Assembly: GCA_047967505.1 (NCBI GenBank)
Contig: CM106541.1
DNA length: 64,000 bases
DNA from: Dipteris shenzhenensis
Taxonomy: Eukaryota; Polypodiophyta; Polypodiopsida; Gleicheniales
Strand: one strand, 5' to 3'
Shown: one piece after another, positions 23,501 to 35,500 of the stretch
How positions within the stretch are numbered: the stretch's first letter is position 1
Layout: every line of letters starts with the position of its first letter
Notes under the pieces: model-generated
The model's input: the letters and a program-made list of their open reading frames with translations, nothing else
The model's database searches: none
Told to the model about the DNA's origin: nothing
Program-made: the position numbers and the translations under genes

Positions 23501-26500
23501 TTAAAACAATTTTAAAATCTTCAAAGCTGGAGTAGCACATTGTTGCAAGTACAATTTTCTGATTGAGCTTTTTGTCATGGCAGGTCGCATAAGGTCTTTG
23601 TAAAAACTGGACAGTGCTTTGTGCTGAATGGATGTATCTTCCTCGGAAGGTGATGTTCTAGGTGTCTTTCTTCTCTTGCATGAGATAAAAATATAGGCAA
23701 AAGGGTGCAAATATGTGTGGTAGCTTATGCTAAGTTAGTGGGGTTAGCGCTAGGTGGAGAATGAACCAAAGATCTAAATAGGAGGATATGGGGGGAGGAC
23801 TATAAAAGCTTCACCTCCTCCCAAATGTACTCCTCCCATCATACCATAATTGGACTAAGGGACTAACCAAGACCGGACGATCTAGGGTCAAGGCCTGGCT
23901 AACCTAAAACCTTGGATTGCGTCTAGGGTTAGGGCGTAGTCTAACCTAGGGTTTGGATTAACCCAGGGTTACTTTTCCAGGATTAGTAGAGCTAATTAGG
24001 GGAAAGCATGTAATAGGGAGAAGTCTAACTCACTCACTCTCCTGCTAACTTCTGAATTGAATCGAGATAGAACTGAAAGAAAGCACACAAACACATGTGC
24101 TATTGCTCTATGTGTGTGTGTGTGTGAGAATCTGAGGTTGGGTTGCAATAGCCACCTCTCCAAAGAGAGTATTTCTGAAATATATATGGCCAAAAGGCTG
24201 AATAGAACTGAGCCAAAAGGCAGAAATAATGCTGTTGCTTTTGCTGAAGGATTTCTCCTTCGTGTAGATGGAAGATGGCAATGGTGATAATGTGCTCACT
24301 GAGCCTCTTCCGTACTGCTGAATCAGAACCGGGGCATGCTGCACTGGAGGCGCCTTGGTGAGGAGTTCTGGACGAAACCCAGAGGAAGACTGGACCCCAA
24401 ATTATTAGGGCAATCGTCCTTTTATAGGCTTTTAGGAAAATCATCCTTATAGGCTTTTAGGGCAGGACTGGTCGACGCTGACCATTGACCAGGTTGGTCA
24501 AAGGCAACACTGACTGAAAAGTCAATTCGTTGACTTTTGACCGGAAAAGTCAACTTTTCATTTGACCTGCTTTGTTATCTGCTGATTTCTGTACTGCTGC
24601 AGCTGCTCTTGCCAAAGGCAGATATGCGATGGGCTGCAAATGCCCGTGACAAAGCATGACTCAAGTTTGAAGCTTTGCATGTGAAGAAAGTTGCAGCGTG
24701 TGCCTGTTAAATAGGAACATGCAAGCAAGCCTAAGTTCAGTGCCGATTAAATAGGAACATGCAAGCAAGCCTAAGTTCACATGTGAATTAATGGTTGCAT
24801 GCAGTACACTAGAGAAGCATGCATGCATGCAGCAGTATTTTGGGCTGCATGCAGTGCGCATGCAATGCGTGTGAACAGGTAGCAGTTGCAGTAGGCTGCG
24901 TCTGTCTCATACATTCAAGTTTGCAGCAGTGTTGGTGTGCCTGTAAGCATGCAATCACTGTTAGTGAATTGCATGGGTTGCATGCAATAAGGCAAGCATG
25001 CAGATAGTTGCATGTAACAATTTCCATTCCAGAAGGTGGATGCCTGCATGAGTACTTTTAGCTATCTGAGCGTTGCTTTTTTAGAAAGACTTGGCTTTAT
25101 GAGTGAAAGTTCTAAAAAATTCAAAAGCTAATTATAACTTTAACTTTGCAAAAGCAAGCTAGGTTCTGCTTTCAGTAAAGCAGCCATGTATATTTAGACT
25201 AGTACGTCTAATAAAGGCACACACTAATATAGACGACTGATCAGTAGCCTCTATATTTGGCCTAGAATCAGCTCCCGAAACTAATCTGCCATCAGCTTGC
25301 TACATCTGTCCAAGCTATTTGCTGCTTGTCAGCAGTTCTCGGAGGCCAGCTACTGCCACGATTGATGCCACATAGTAGCATAGGGTTCTTGAACTACTAA
25401 CGTTGAAATTGGAGCTGACCCATTGCTCCAAAGGTTGCCTGAAATGCTGCACAGATTTGAGCTGGTCCCACTACTGCCTGCACAGAACAGCAGCGCCACC
25501 CCAGAGTGTCTGGAGGGCTGCACAGAAAGGCTGCACAGATGTGACCTGATCCCACTGCTCCAGGAGTGCCTGAGGTGTTGCGCAGGACAGCAACACCACC
25601 CAAGAGTGTCTGGCGAATTGGACAGCTGCAGCACCAAGTTCTGAATTGCTGCTCTTACAGGATAGCCGCCTTGGTGGTTTGATGAAGTCTAATTGCTGCG
25701 ATAAGCAGCACAGTTGAAATCAGTTGTGGATTGCAAATACCAAGTACCCCAAGTCAGCATCATTTGTCCTTAAGTTTATTTTCCTCTATTGTCCTCCATG
25801 CTAGGGAAGCACAGGGGAGTAGCCGTACTGCATCTCTAGACTATTCTTTAATAGAGATTGAGGAGGTCATCTCGGAACTTTGGCCTCATGAGCTAGAAGT
25901 TATTATATGAAATATCAACCATCTTCAAGAAGAGCTGAAGACCACGCCAATGCAATCCATTGACAGTAGGATGGAGTAGTAGTAGTGAGGATGACATAGA
26001 GGACCACTTCATTTGATGCTTGAACAAAAACAAATTCTTTTGAGGGCTGGTCTACCCCACCTACCGATGGATGTGCTACATTAGAAGTCCAAAATAAAAT
26101 TAATACTGATTGCCTGGCAAACCCCAAACCAAATAATCGATTAAAGTTTTGAGCGGGGTTGTTTTTTACTAAACCACCATTTTGTTAAAAGGGTGTAAAG
26201 AAAGATTCTATTTATCAGTTTTGGCCACTTGTATATACATTTTGATTACTTTTGTCCGATTTTATATCTTTTCTTAATTCCATGTTCATTATTCTGATAA
26301 TTTTCTAAGTAAAGGCTTTATTTTTTTCAAGGTATCCTGCTTAGAAAGTTTGGTACTCTGTTTTTTTAAAGAAGTAAGCATGTATGTCTGTGGTCGTTGT
26401 TTAATTCTAGTTTATGCAACTCCTTGGTTATTCCTAGGTAATCACAGTTTGGCGAAACACCTGGACTGGTGGATTCTTGTGGTATGAGACGCGGGGATTG

Positions 26501-29500
26501 TGGCCATGTTTAGCCTTGGATTTGGCTAATTGGCATGGATTCGGCCAGTTGCATCACTTTGGTGATGACAACAAGAACAGTATGTCATTAGATAGCCCAC
26601 TGTTCAAGAAATCCTTGGTGCAAAAAGGCCACTTTGGAAAGAGTAAGCATTGTGGACAAAGATAGTTAGAAATAGGCATTGAATTGATTTCATTTCAAGA
26701 TTGACATTGTGAGTCAAGTTGTATACTTGACTTAGTTTCCACCCATCCCTCTCCTTGAAAAGGCCATTTGTACAGCAGTATGGCATGTCTGGGATCCCCC
26801 ATTATTATCTTAAAGGGGAGGGAGAGAAGAGAAAGTCTGGAAAGATTTTCTAGAATCTAGTAATAGATTCACAAGTCCAAGTTGGATTAGTTTAGACCTT
26901 AAATCTTGAATTTGGATCCTATGGAGGTCTAATACCACTATAAAACATCCATCCGGATGACCTATTTGGATCATCATAAGTAAGGAAGAAGGAGACTAAG
27001 CAAAAATAAACAAACAAATCAAGAAGCAAATTTGACCCCCCCAAAAAAAGGAATACAACTCTCTCTCTCTCTACCTCTCTACCTCTCTCTCTCTCATGCG
27101 TGAATGAAAGAAAGAATTTACAGAATGAATGTATTATTTAAAACATTAAAAACTAAAGGAACCACTTACACTTATGTACCATTTTTGCAAAATTACATTC
27201 CTAACTTAGAAAGCACATGCATACTCAATTCAAGCTTACTTTAAGAGAAAACCATTTGCCAAGTTCCACAGTACACACTGAAAACCAACAGTACACTGCA
27301 TTTTCATGTTTTGTGTTTTGCTCAAGTGGAACAGCAAGGAGTCTTAAATGCACGTGAAAGAGCGCAGTTTGGGCACCCACCTGGAAAACAACCCCAAAGG
27401 ATCCTGTGTCAACAATCCTCTCTAGAGCATGGCTAATGGTTGGTTTGTGCATTTTAGATGATTTTATTTGGGCACTCATGGCACTTTATGAGAGGATCAC
27501 CTGCAGAGTGTGTACTCCACAATGCATGTTTGAGGTGATGAGTAGCACCGACGATGTGAAGCAGGGATGCCCTTTGATTAGCTGAGACACTGGTTCCGAT
27601 TTTGCCCTATGCAGATGATGTTATGATCTTAAACACAACACTAGCTCTACAGAGTCATTTGATGGCCTTACAGGCATTTTGTGAAAGTCGAGATATGAAG
27701 GTCAATCTTGACAAGACTAAGATTATGATCTTCAACACTAGTGATGCCCATGTCCGACCCAAGTCATTCACCTTCACACAAGCAAAGGTCCTGATTGTCA
27801 CATCGTACGTGTACCTAGAGCGCACTTTCACAAGACCACGGTTCAACATGAAAATGCAGCTCACGCTACACTAGCGAGAGGACATGTACACACGAAATCT
27901 CTTCTCTTTGACTCCACAGTGTGTTTCATGATGTATTTAGATAGCACTTTTCGGTCTTTCACAGAGGTTAATAAACCTTTCTTTCTAGCAAAGTTTTTGC
28001 CACCACGAGCAACATGCTTCCTTGTCAATCTCTAATGAACGGCCATCTCATTTATGGGAAACGTATAGCCATTCCTACATTGATAGCAATATTGAATTTG
28101 AGGAGTGTAAATTGTGACTTTGCCAGGTATTGGATGGACTTCACACCAACTGGTGATGCACTTGGCCTTGACAACTCTACAGCTGATGGTAGTGGACGCG
28201 TGAGCAACATGCTTCCTTGTCAATCTTTGATGAGCAGGCATCTGATTTATGGGAAGTTACATTGATAGGGACGTTGAACTTGAGCAATGTAGTTGTGCAA
28301 TCGCCAGTATTGGACGGCCTTCATACCAGCGGGTGATTCACTTGACCTTGACAACTCTGCTGATACAACACGGATATTGTAGGTGGGCAATAGCACAAGA
28401 TATGAATGGCTACAGCTTGCAGGAATTTGTTAGAGTGGTGGAACAAAGGATTGTAGATGAGAAGTAAGGGATCGTATAAGGGTCAGGGGAAATTTGGGAA
28501 AGTAGCAAAAGAATGGGAACATGGCCCAAAGAAAGGGCTCTGATACCAATGTAAGGAAGAGAAAATTAGAAGAAACAAATGTGGGGTAGAGCAGCCAAAG
28601 GGAAGGGTAGAGGGAGTGAGGAAGTAGGGGTGCAAGGTTTGGGGGTGGGGTTGGGGAACAGCCTCAACCAGGACAAGTCACTTTTGACCTTGGTGGGTTA
28701 ACAACTCCAAGCCAGAGCCCTTGATACCGCAAGACAGTCCTGTAAAACAACCCATAGAAGTTCAAGATAGCCGATCACCTCCCAGCCGTAGGCTCAATAC
28801 GTCGAGCCACCTCGGCACGTGACTGCCGGAAGCTAGCGAGCCTCAAAGTCAAGACATGCATCTCATACCACATGAAACTTCCTCTGCTACTTCTACCTGG
28901 CCAACAGGTACAGGAAGAATAATATATGTAGAATCCAATCTCTGGTCATCATATTCTATTTTGTTTTTTCAGTACCAAACCTTAGGTTAGACTAAATCCT
29001 AGCCCTAAGATCTAATACAAGATCCTAGGTTAGCCTGACCATGACCCTAGACAGTCCAGCCTAGGTTAGGCCCAGTTAGTCCAATTATGGACATAACATT
29101 CTCCCACCTTTAAAATAGAGTTAGAAAAAATAATAATGATTCTCAGACTATACTTCTGATCCGAAATCACATGTCAATAGCAGTATGTACAATGTAGTAT
29201 CCATTAGGAAACATGGAATCTAGGCAATGACCATGTATGGCAAATTGAGAAGTATCAGTTCTAGAATCCTGAGTAGACTCAAAAATTGATTAAGGCCCAC
29301 TTACTCAATTCTCATCCAAGGTTTAGGTACGCTACATTCAACATCCTGTTGAATATCCTCATTCTGATTCATCTCAGAATCATAATAATGTTGTAATCTT
29401 TCAATATCATGCCAAATATACTTCTCTTTCATATCTGGATTCATCATAGTATTCGCAGGCTAAAACCCTTAGAATCCATCTGAATACCCATAGGTACAAT

Positions 29501-32500
29501 GGACAAGTATCAATGCAATTGGCAAACTTAGAAACTTATTACTGCACTCTAATTAATGTCCTTAACAGAAAGTTAAATAAGCCACAATAGTGACAACCTT
29601 ACCACATGTCATGAACATTTAATAAGCTATCCATATCCATCAGGTATGTCTTTTTTCAAGACTCCTTGCCAACAGGAAATCCATGATACTACAAAGTATC
29701 AAGCAACTGAAGTTCTCAACATGAACTTCATTCATAATCACATTGGCCCTAGTATAGTGATCAGCTTTACTAAGCAGTGGCTAAATAACCTTAAAGGAAA
29801 TCTGCTGTTTGACTGGATTCCATCTGAAGAACGTTCACTGTATGCCACTTATTGGAATTACAGGCCCATTGTTATTGGTTAGGGATTCCTACCACTTAAG
29901 AATTCTGATGCATTTATCAATTGTATCTGCAGTGCCCCTCTTTATTTGTTGTTATCTTTCTCTTTTGTTGGGGGACGTATTTTAGCAAGCACTGGGTTTA
30001 CCCAAGAGACTCTGCGGTCTTGCCTGAACTCGATCTGGCTTGCTTGCCCACTCGGCTTGCTGACTAATGTGCATCTCTAGTGCTGATCCGTATACCTTGG
30101 TCATCAAATGAGCTACCATGATGGTCCGGCAGTTACCAATGTCCATAGGGTCTCCTTTGCGATGGTGTGAGTGGTTCGAATCTTTGGGAAGGCTTTATTG
30201 AATAGCTTGGCCAAGGTCGGTGCGTGTGTTTCCCAACCATGGCTAGGTGGGACGAGGAATGTTTGAGATGTCTTGCTGGGGCTGGTTGGGGGCTTCATAT
30301 AATGTACTCACATCGTTCTACCAAAGGGCGAGGTCTTGCGTGGGGCATGGTGACTTTTTCTCTAAGAGTTTCATCTAGACTACTTTAGAGGATATTCTTG
30401 CTCGTGCATAAGTAGTATATATACAATCAAGAATGTTAAAAGAGGGGTTCGAAGGAGGAGAGATCCACGACGAGACTCCCAACATCTAGCCTCCCCAACT
30501 AGAGAGAAACTCTTCAACACACTATCTACGGATGTTTTCGATCCATAAGCTAGTTTCACCCCCACCAAAGGCCTTAGAGGCGGTTTCATTCTGACAGCAA
30601 AAGGCAAAATCCCCACCTATTCCAGCTCGTCCCCCTTTACCCCCATTCCCCCCCCCTTTCTATCTAGATGGTGTCCCCTTACCGCACCCCGGTTCCTTCA
30701 GATATAGTCTGGCATCACTCTAACTACACACCCCCCCATTCAAATCCCAACCTTCAGCCCCGATTTACCTTGAGCTCCCTCCAAAGCCTACCTCCACTAA
30801 TCAGCCCTCCTCTTGGCATGGCTCTCCTAGCCCTCCTCTTGACCCAGCAAAGATTCTTCAGACCTCCTTTGGGCCTTAGTTTGACTTGCACTATGCAAAG
30901 ACTCCTCCATTGGTTCACCTTTGCAGAACATGGGACCTATCCCACCCACAACAGCCACTATTGCGTGAGTTTTGGTGCTTGGGACATTGGAACTACATAG
31001 AGGTTCCAAAGATATTCCCCATGGCTTTGGAGGGACAATGATGATCCTACAATTGCTAAAAGGCAATACCATAAGAGTTGTTGGGCGTGCTACCTGACCT
31101 TTCTAGGGCTTAAACTTCGCCGCTTCTCATACAAAGCAACGGACCAAATAATACTCATGCTTGAGGAACCAGATTTGCAGATGAGGAACCAAATAATAGT
31201 CATGCTTGAGGATTGATTAACCCAATAAGGTTGGAACCTTTGGATTGACAACAAATATAGATCACACTTCAACCTATCCTTCCCCAAGGATAGGCCAAGG
31301 CTAGGCAAACTTGTGGTGATGGTGAGGTTGGAGACAAAAGTATAGCTTTAGGGGGTCCCCATTGGGCACTGAATCACTAGAGAGGGTGAGACAATTGTTG
31401 GATGTGTATTATGCTTCCAAAGCCAAGATTAACTAAAACAAGTTGGTGGTCTCACAATCCCAAAGGACGTACTCACATTGGGGAAGGCCGTTGGATACCT
31501 AGGGGTTAGACCACAAAATAGCTTGAATGCCTTGATATCTTGGCAAAGTAGTAGACTGCCCCTATCCTAAAGAATGTGCGCCGTACTTTCCTCTAACACT
31601 TTGCGTGCATTTGGGAGCAAGGCACGAAGGGGCTTTAGGAAGACCGCCAAGAGGTTGAAATGTTTTTGAGAGGTGGAATTGTTTTCAAGAGGCTTGGTCT
31701 ACATGTATGGCAACTACCTCGCCACTCTCTTAGAGCACACGACAACCATCCCACTCTTGATGCCAAAGCCCAACTCCTCAGGCACTCCACCAACAAGGCA
31801 GCCTAGCACTCATTTCCCTTCACATCTGGGTCTACAAGGAAGCCAAAGGATGGGCGGGTTCCTCAAAATTGCTGGTACGATGACATTAGCGCCCCTTTCA
31901 GTATTTCTTTAACTTCTATTCAGTAGGCATAAAAAATACAGTAAAAGCATTCGTGTGCATCCGACCATAAACAGCCAACTGAATAATCCGTTCACATTCT
32001 GTCCTGCTATGCAAACAGTTCCGATGTCAGAAAGGCATCCTAGTCCAGTCCAACATTCCATAGCGACCTTTCTTCCATATCTGGCTAATGAGTTCTAACC
32101 TGGCAGGAGATAAAATCAGCGAGTCTGTCGTGGCAGCGTCGTGGCAGCTCCAAAGGCCAGCAAAACAGCCAATGCTGGCTGTTCTTGGCTTACAAAAAGG
32201 TCACCTTCAGCAAGGCAAGAACTCTGAAGGTTCTGAGAGAGCTATAGGGCTTGTGGGAGGCTAACAACTGATCAAAGGGCATAGAAAGCCTGGAGCAGCA
32301 GCATGCAAAATGGCGAATTGATCTGGAGCAGTCCTCAAGGGGTCTGGCAGTCGAAATCAGCAGCGACAGTCTCGAAAGCTTGAAAACAGCAAAAAGCGAT
32401 TTCCTCTTGGCACCCTTCTGGCCCCGGGCAGTCCAATCCAGAAAGGTGAAATGGATTTGGTACCAATCTGGCACCCCAAAAGCATGCAAACAAAGATTTT

Positions 32501-35500
32501 GTGTAGTTTTGGAGGCCCGGAGCAGCTCAAACAAGTGCAAAATTTTGAAACAACCGGTGCGGGTCCCAATCCGCCCCATAGCCACGCCTCTCTTTGTACC
32601 CCCACCCAAGTGTGGCCTTTTTTTTTTGGGGCCTGTGGATTGGCTAACCACTTGTGGTGTAAGTAACTAAGCCAGACTGGAGTCTGGTTAGCCCAACCAG
32701 TTAGTCTAATCGGACCATGGTCTGGTTAGCTACCTGGGGTTAGGCTGACCTAAGCAAAGGTTTGGTAAGCCTCTTCTCTCGTGCCTGTCGTCGACCTTTG
32801 TCTAGGGATTCGCCTCAAGGCGATCTAGCAAATCCTGCGAATTGTTTTGCTTTAAAGAATAATCAATGTGCATATCTCGTGGTTGGCTAGCCAACGACCT
32901 CTGTTTTTGCATCCCTTGTGCGAGAATATGGACGAAATGTCTTTGATACTTCAGTGCACCATCTGGTTAGATCGTACAAGGGCATTCTGTAGGCGCAATA
33001 TGCTTGCCTCTAGATGAAATAATATAAATAGGCTGCTTGCGCATGCGACCAAAACGGTCGTCTCCTATGCACGCATCTTTGCCATGGCTACAAGCTTGTG
33101 GATAGGCGTCTTTGCGATTATTGCTTTAGGGCAAATGATGGGCTCGAGGACCTTTGCTCAGAGAGCAAGCCACCGAAGCAACCCATGCACTTTGCCTATT
33201 TCCAAAAAGTTGCACCCACCGACGAAGTGCTCAGGATTGCATACTCAGCGCCTTCATCCGTATTGAGAATCATGCAGCTGAAATACTTGATGGCACATGT
33301 ACGCATCCGTCTTGCACCAGGGTTTTGCGCCTCAATTGAGGACTTTCTGTTCAATTCCAACGTCACATCTCAATCTCCTTCCTGCTAGGACCGTCGCCAG
33401 CTGAGGAGGCAACTAGTTTGCGCTTCGATACCAATGTAAACCGATGGGAAAGATAAACTAGAAATGAAACTCTCTCTTGTCACTGTGCACACCACTAGGG
33501 CCTAGGACAACAGTTGGGGCCTGGAACCCCCCCAAGGTCTTTAATTTCTTGTTGAAATTCTGAGTACAAAGGTCTCAGCTCACAGGCTGAACCAAAACCA
33601 TAGGTGAACAATCTTTTACAAGGGCCCCTGCTCATCATTTTTTCTGAACATGCCACTTGTCAATATTACTGCAACAAATTAATGAGACGTACCACCATGC
33701 ACCCATTAACTGTTAGCGCTTGCATGCAATAGAAACCTCTAGACTATTCCTAGTCTCTGTGGGTGTCCCCACCAAGCAAACCAAATGCGCACGTACAAAC
33801 AATAATTCTCTGGTTGACCAGGGTGAACCTCTTTGACTATTATTAAGGGCTGTGATCGACAGTCAAGACGTCTTAATTATAGCCAAATCCTCCAATCGAA
33901 GCTGGTACATCTTGGTTGACTGAAGTCAACCCTCCTTGGCCAAAGCCAAGCCTTGTTGACCGAAACCAACACTCTTTGACTGAAGTCAGCTCGGTAATAC
34001 TCTGGTTGATTGTGGTCAACCCTCTTGGCCTAAGCTAAGTCTCCCTAACCAAAGTTAGGCTTACTTAATTAGAGCTAAGTATTTTTTACCGTAGTCAATA
34101 CTCTGACCAATGAAAAATAACTCTTTGCACATAATTAAATAAATGAAGAACTCTTTAATTATGGTCAAATACCTGGTCAACTGGAACTTTGACTTGGAGT
34201 ATTTACAACTTGGTGATAGTGGTACATGGGTATTTGAAAGATTCTGGAAGGTTCGTGGTCTTGGATGACATTTCCACAAGCAGGTGGTGCTATGTTTGTA
34301 CCTTTGGTCCGTGTTGCTCGTGGTTGCCTGAGCATGATGTGGAATTGGACTTGGAGGTGCAAGCATTGCACGCGAATCTGGACTTGAGATTGAGGGAGTA
34401 TCTCTTTGGCCCGGTCCTTGTGGGCGCACAGTGGATGATTGGGAAGGAATGTTGGACGAGAAGGGTTACTGCCACAGTTTGAGATCCCCCGAATGAGGAC
34501 AAAGGGGCAGGATACCTGCAATGTGATAGGGCTTCATGTGGCTATTATTTGGGCAAAGATTTGATTGCCATGGGCAGATGTGAGAGAAATTGGAGCAGAT
34601 TTAAGGTCTGCATGGACTGCCACATGCTTAGCAACCAGGCTGCAGTATAGGCAGCATGGACTGGGTGGGATTGCATGAAGGGCCTGGCCACATGGGCTGG
34701 TTGCGGGTAGGCCCGAGCTAAAGAGAGGCCAGCAAAGGGCTTAAAATGGTTTGAGTACATGGACTATCTATATGTCCAGATCTGGTTGGTCAGTAGAACA
34801 GGCCGGAGGTGGGTTGTTGGGCCGGGATGTGGGGTCAGCAGGTCTGCAGTGGTGGGGCAGACCAGTGCCTCCCCTATATAAAGAGTCATAGGCCCACGAG
34901 GCTTCTTAAGCGTTGATGGGACACTGAATCTCCTGAAGAGCATGCAGGAACAGCAGAGGAAGGGCGTTTTGTAGCAGCAGCATGCAGACTTATTTTTGGT
35001 GTCAAAAAAACGAGCCAGATTGATGTAGGTGGAAGGTATACAGGGAGCTGCCTTTGTACTCAGATTTATGCATGATGTTTTTGACTGTTCCAGATCTGTA
35101 TGTCGATTGGAGTTCAGTTGCATGCACACATCATCATTATTGAGGTACTGAGCATTGGTGAATCTGAGAGCATTCTGCTTTGGTGTTCTAGCATGGTATT
35201 AGAGCTCTGTTTGGTGCATGCTCAGATTTTTTAGTGCATTTAAGAGGGGTATTTACATGGTACTCCTGCTAGGTCCTTGCTAGCCCTCTAGAAAGAAATA
35301 TATGTCAGTTCTAGGGGTACTTACATGGTATATGTATCTCAGTGCTAAGGCTGCTAACACAGCCTTTAAGCTTCCTTTATTTGTGACATGCAATAGTTTA
35401 CGTTGTGAGTTTTGTCTAACTGCCGCCTGGCAATGTCATGACCCTGTTGCTGTTTGGACACAATGCTTATTGCCATTGTCATTGTTGCATTTCTGGTAAT

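Noticed and set aside
24057-24444. Overlapping ORFs around a (TG)n tract
   Set aside because: Reading frames through LTR-like sequence and a TG microsatellite; no domain.
32190-32651. 153-codon minus-strand frame
   Set aside because: No recognisable motif; overlapped by other frames of similar length on the + strand, so chance is likely.
33098-33388. 96-codon + frame near the minus LTR
   Set aside because: Lies in what would be the leader of the minus-strand element; no family match.
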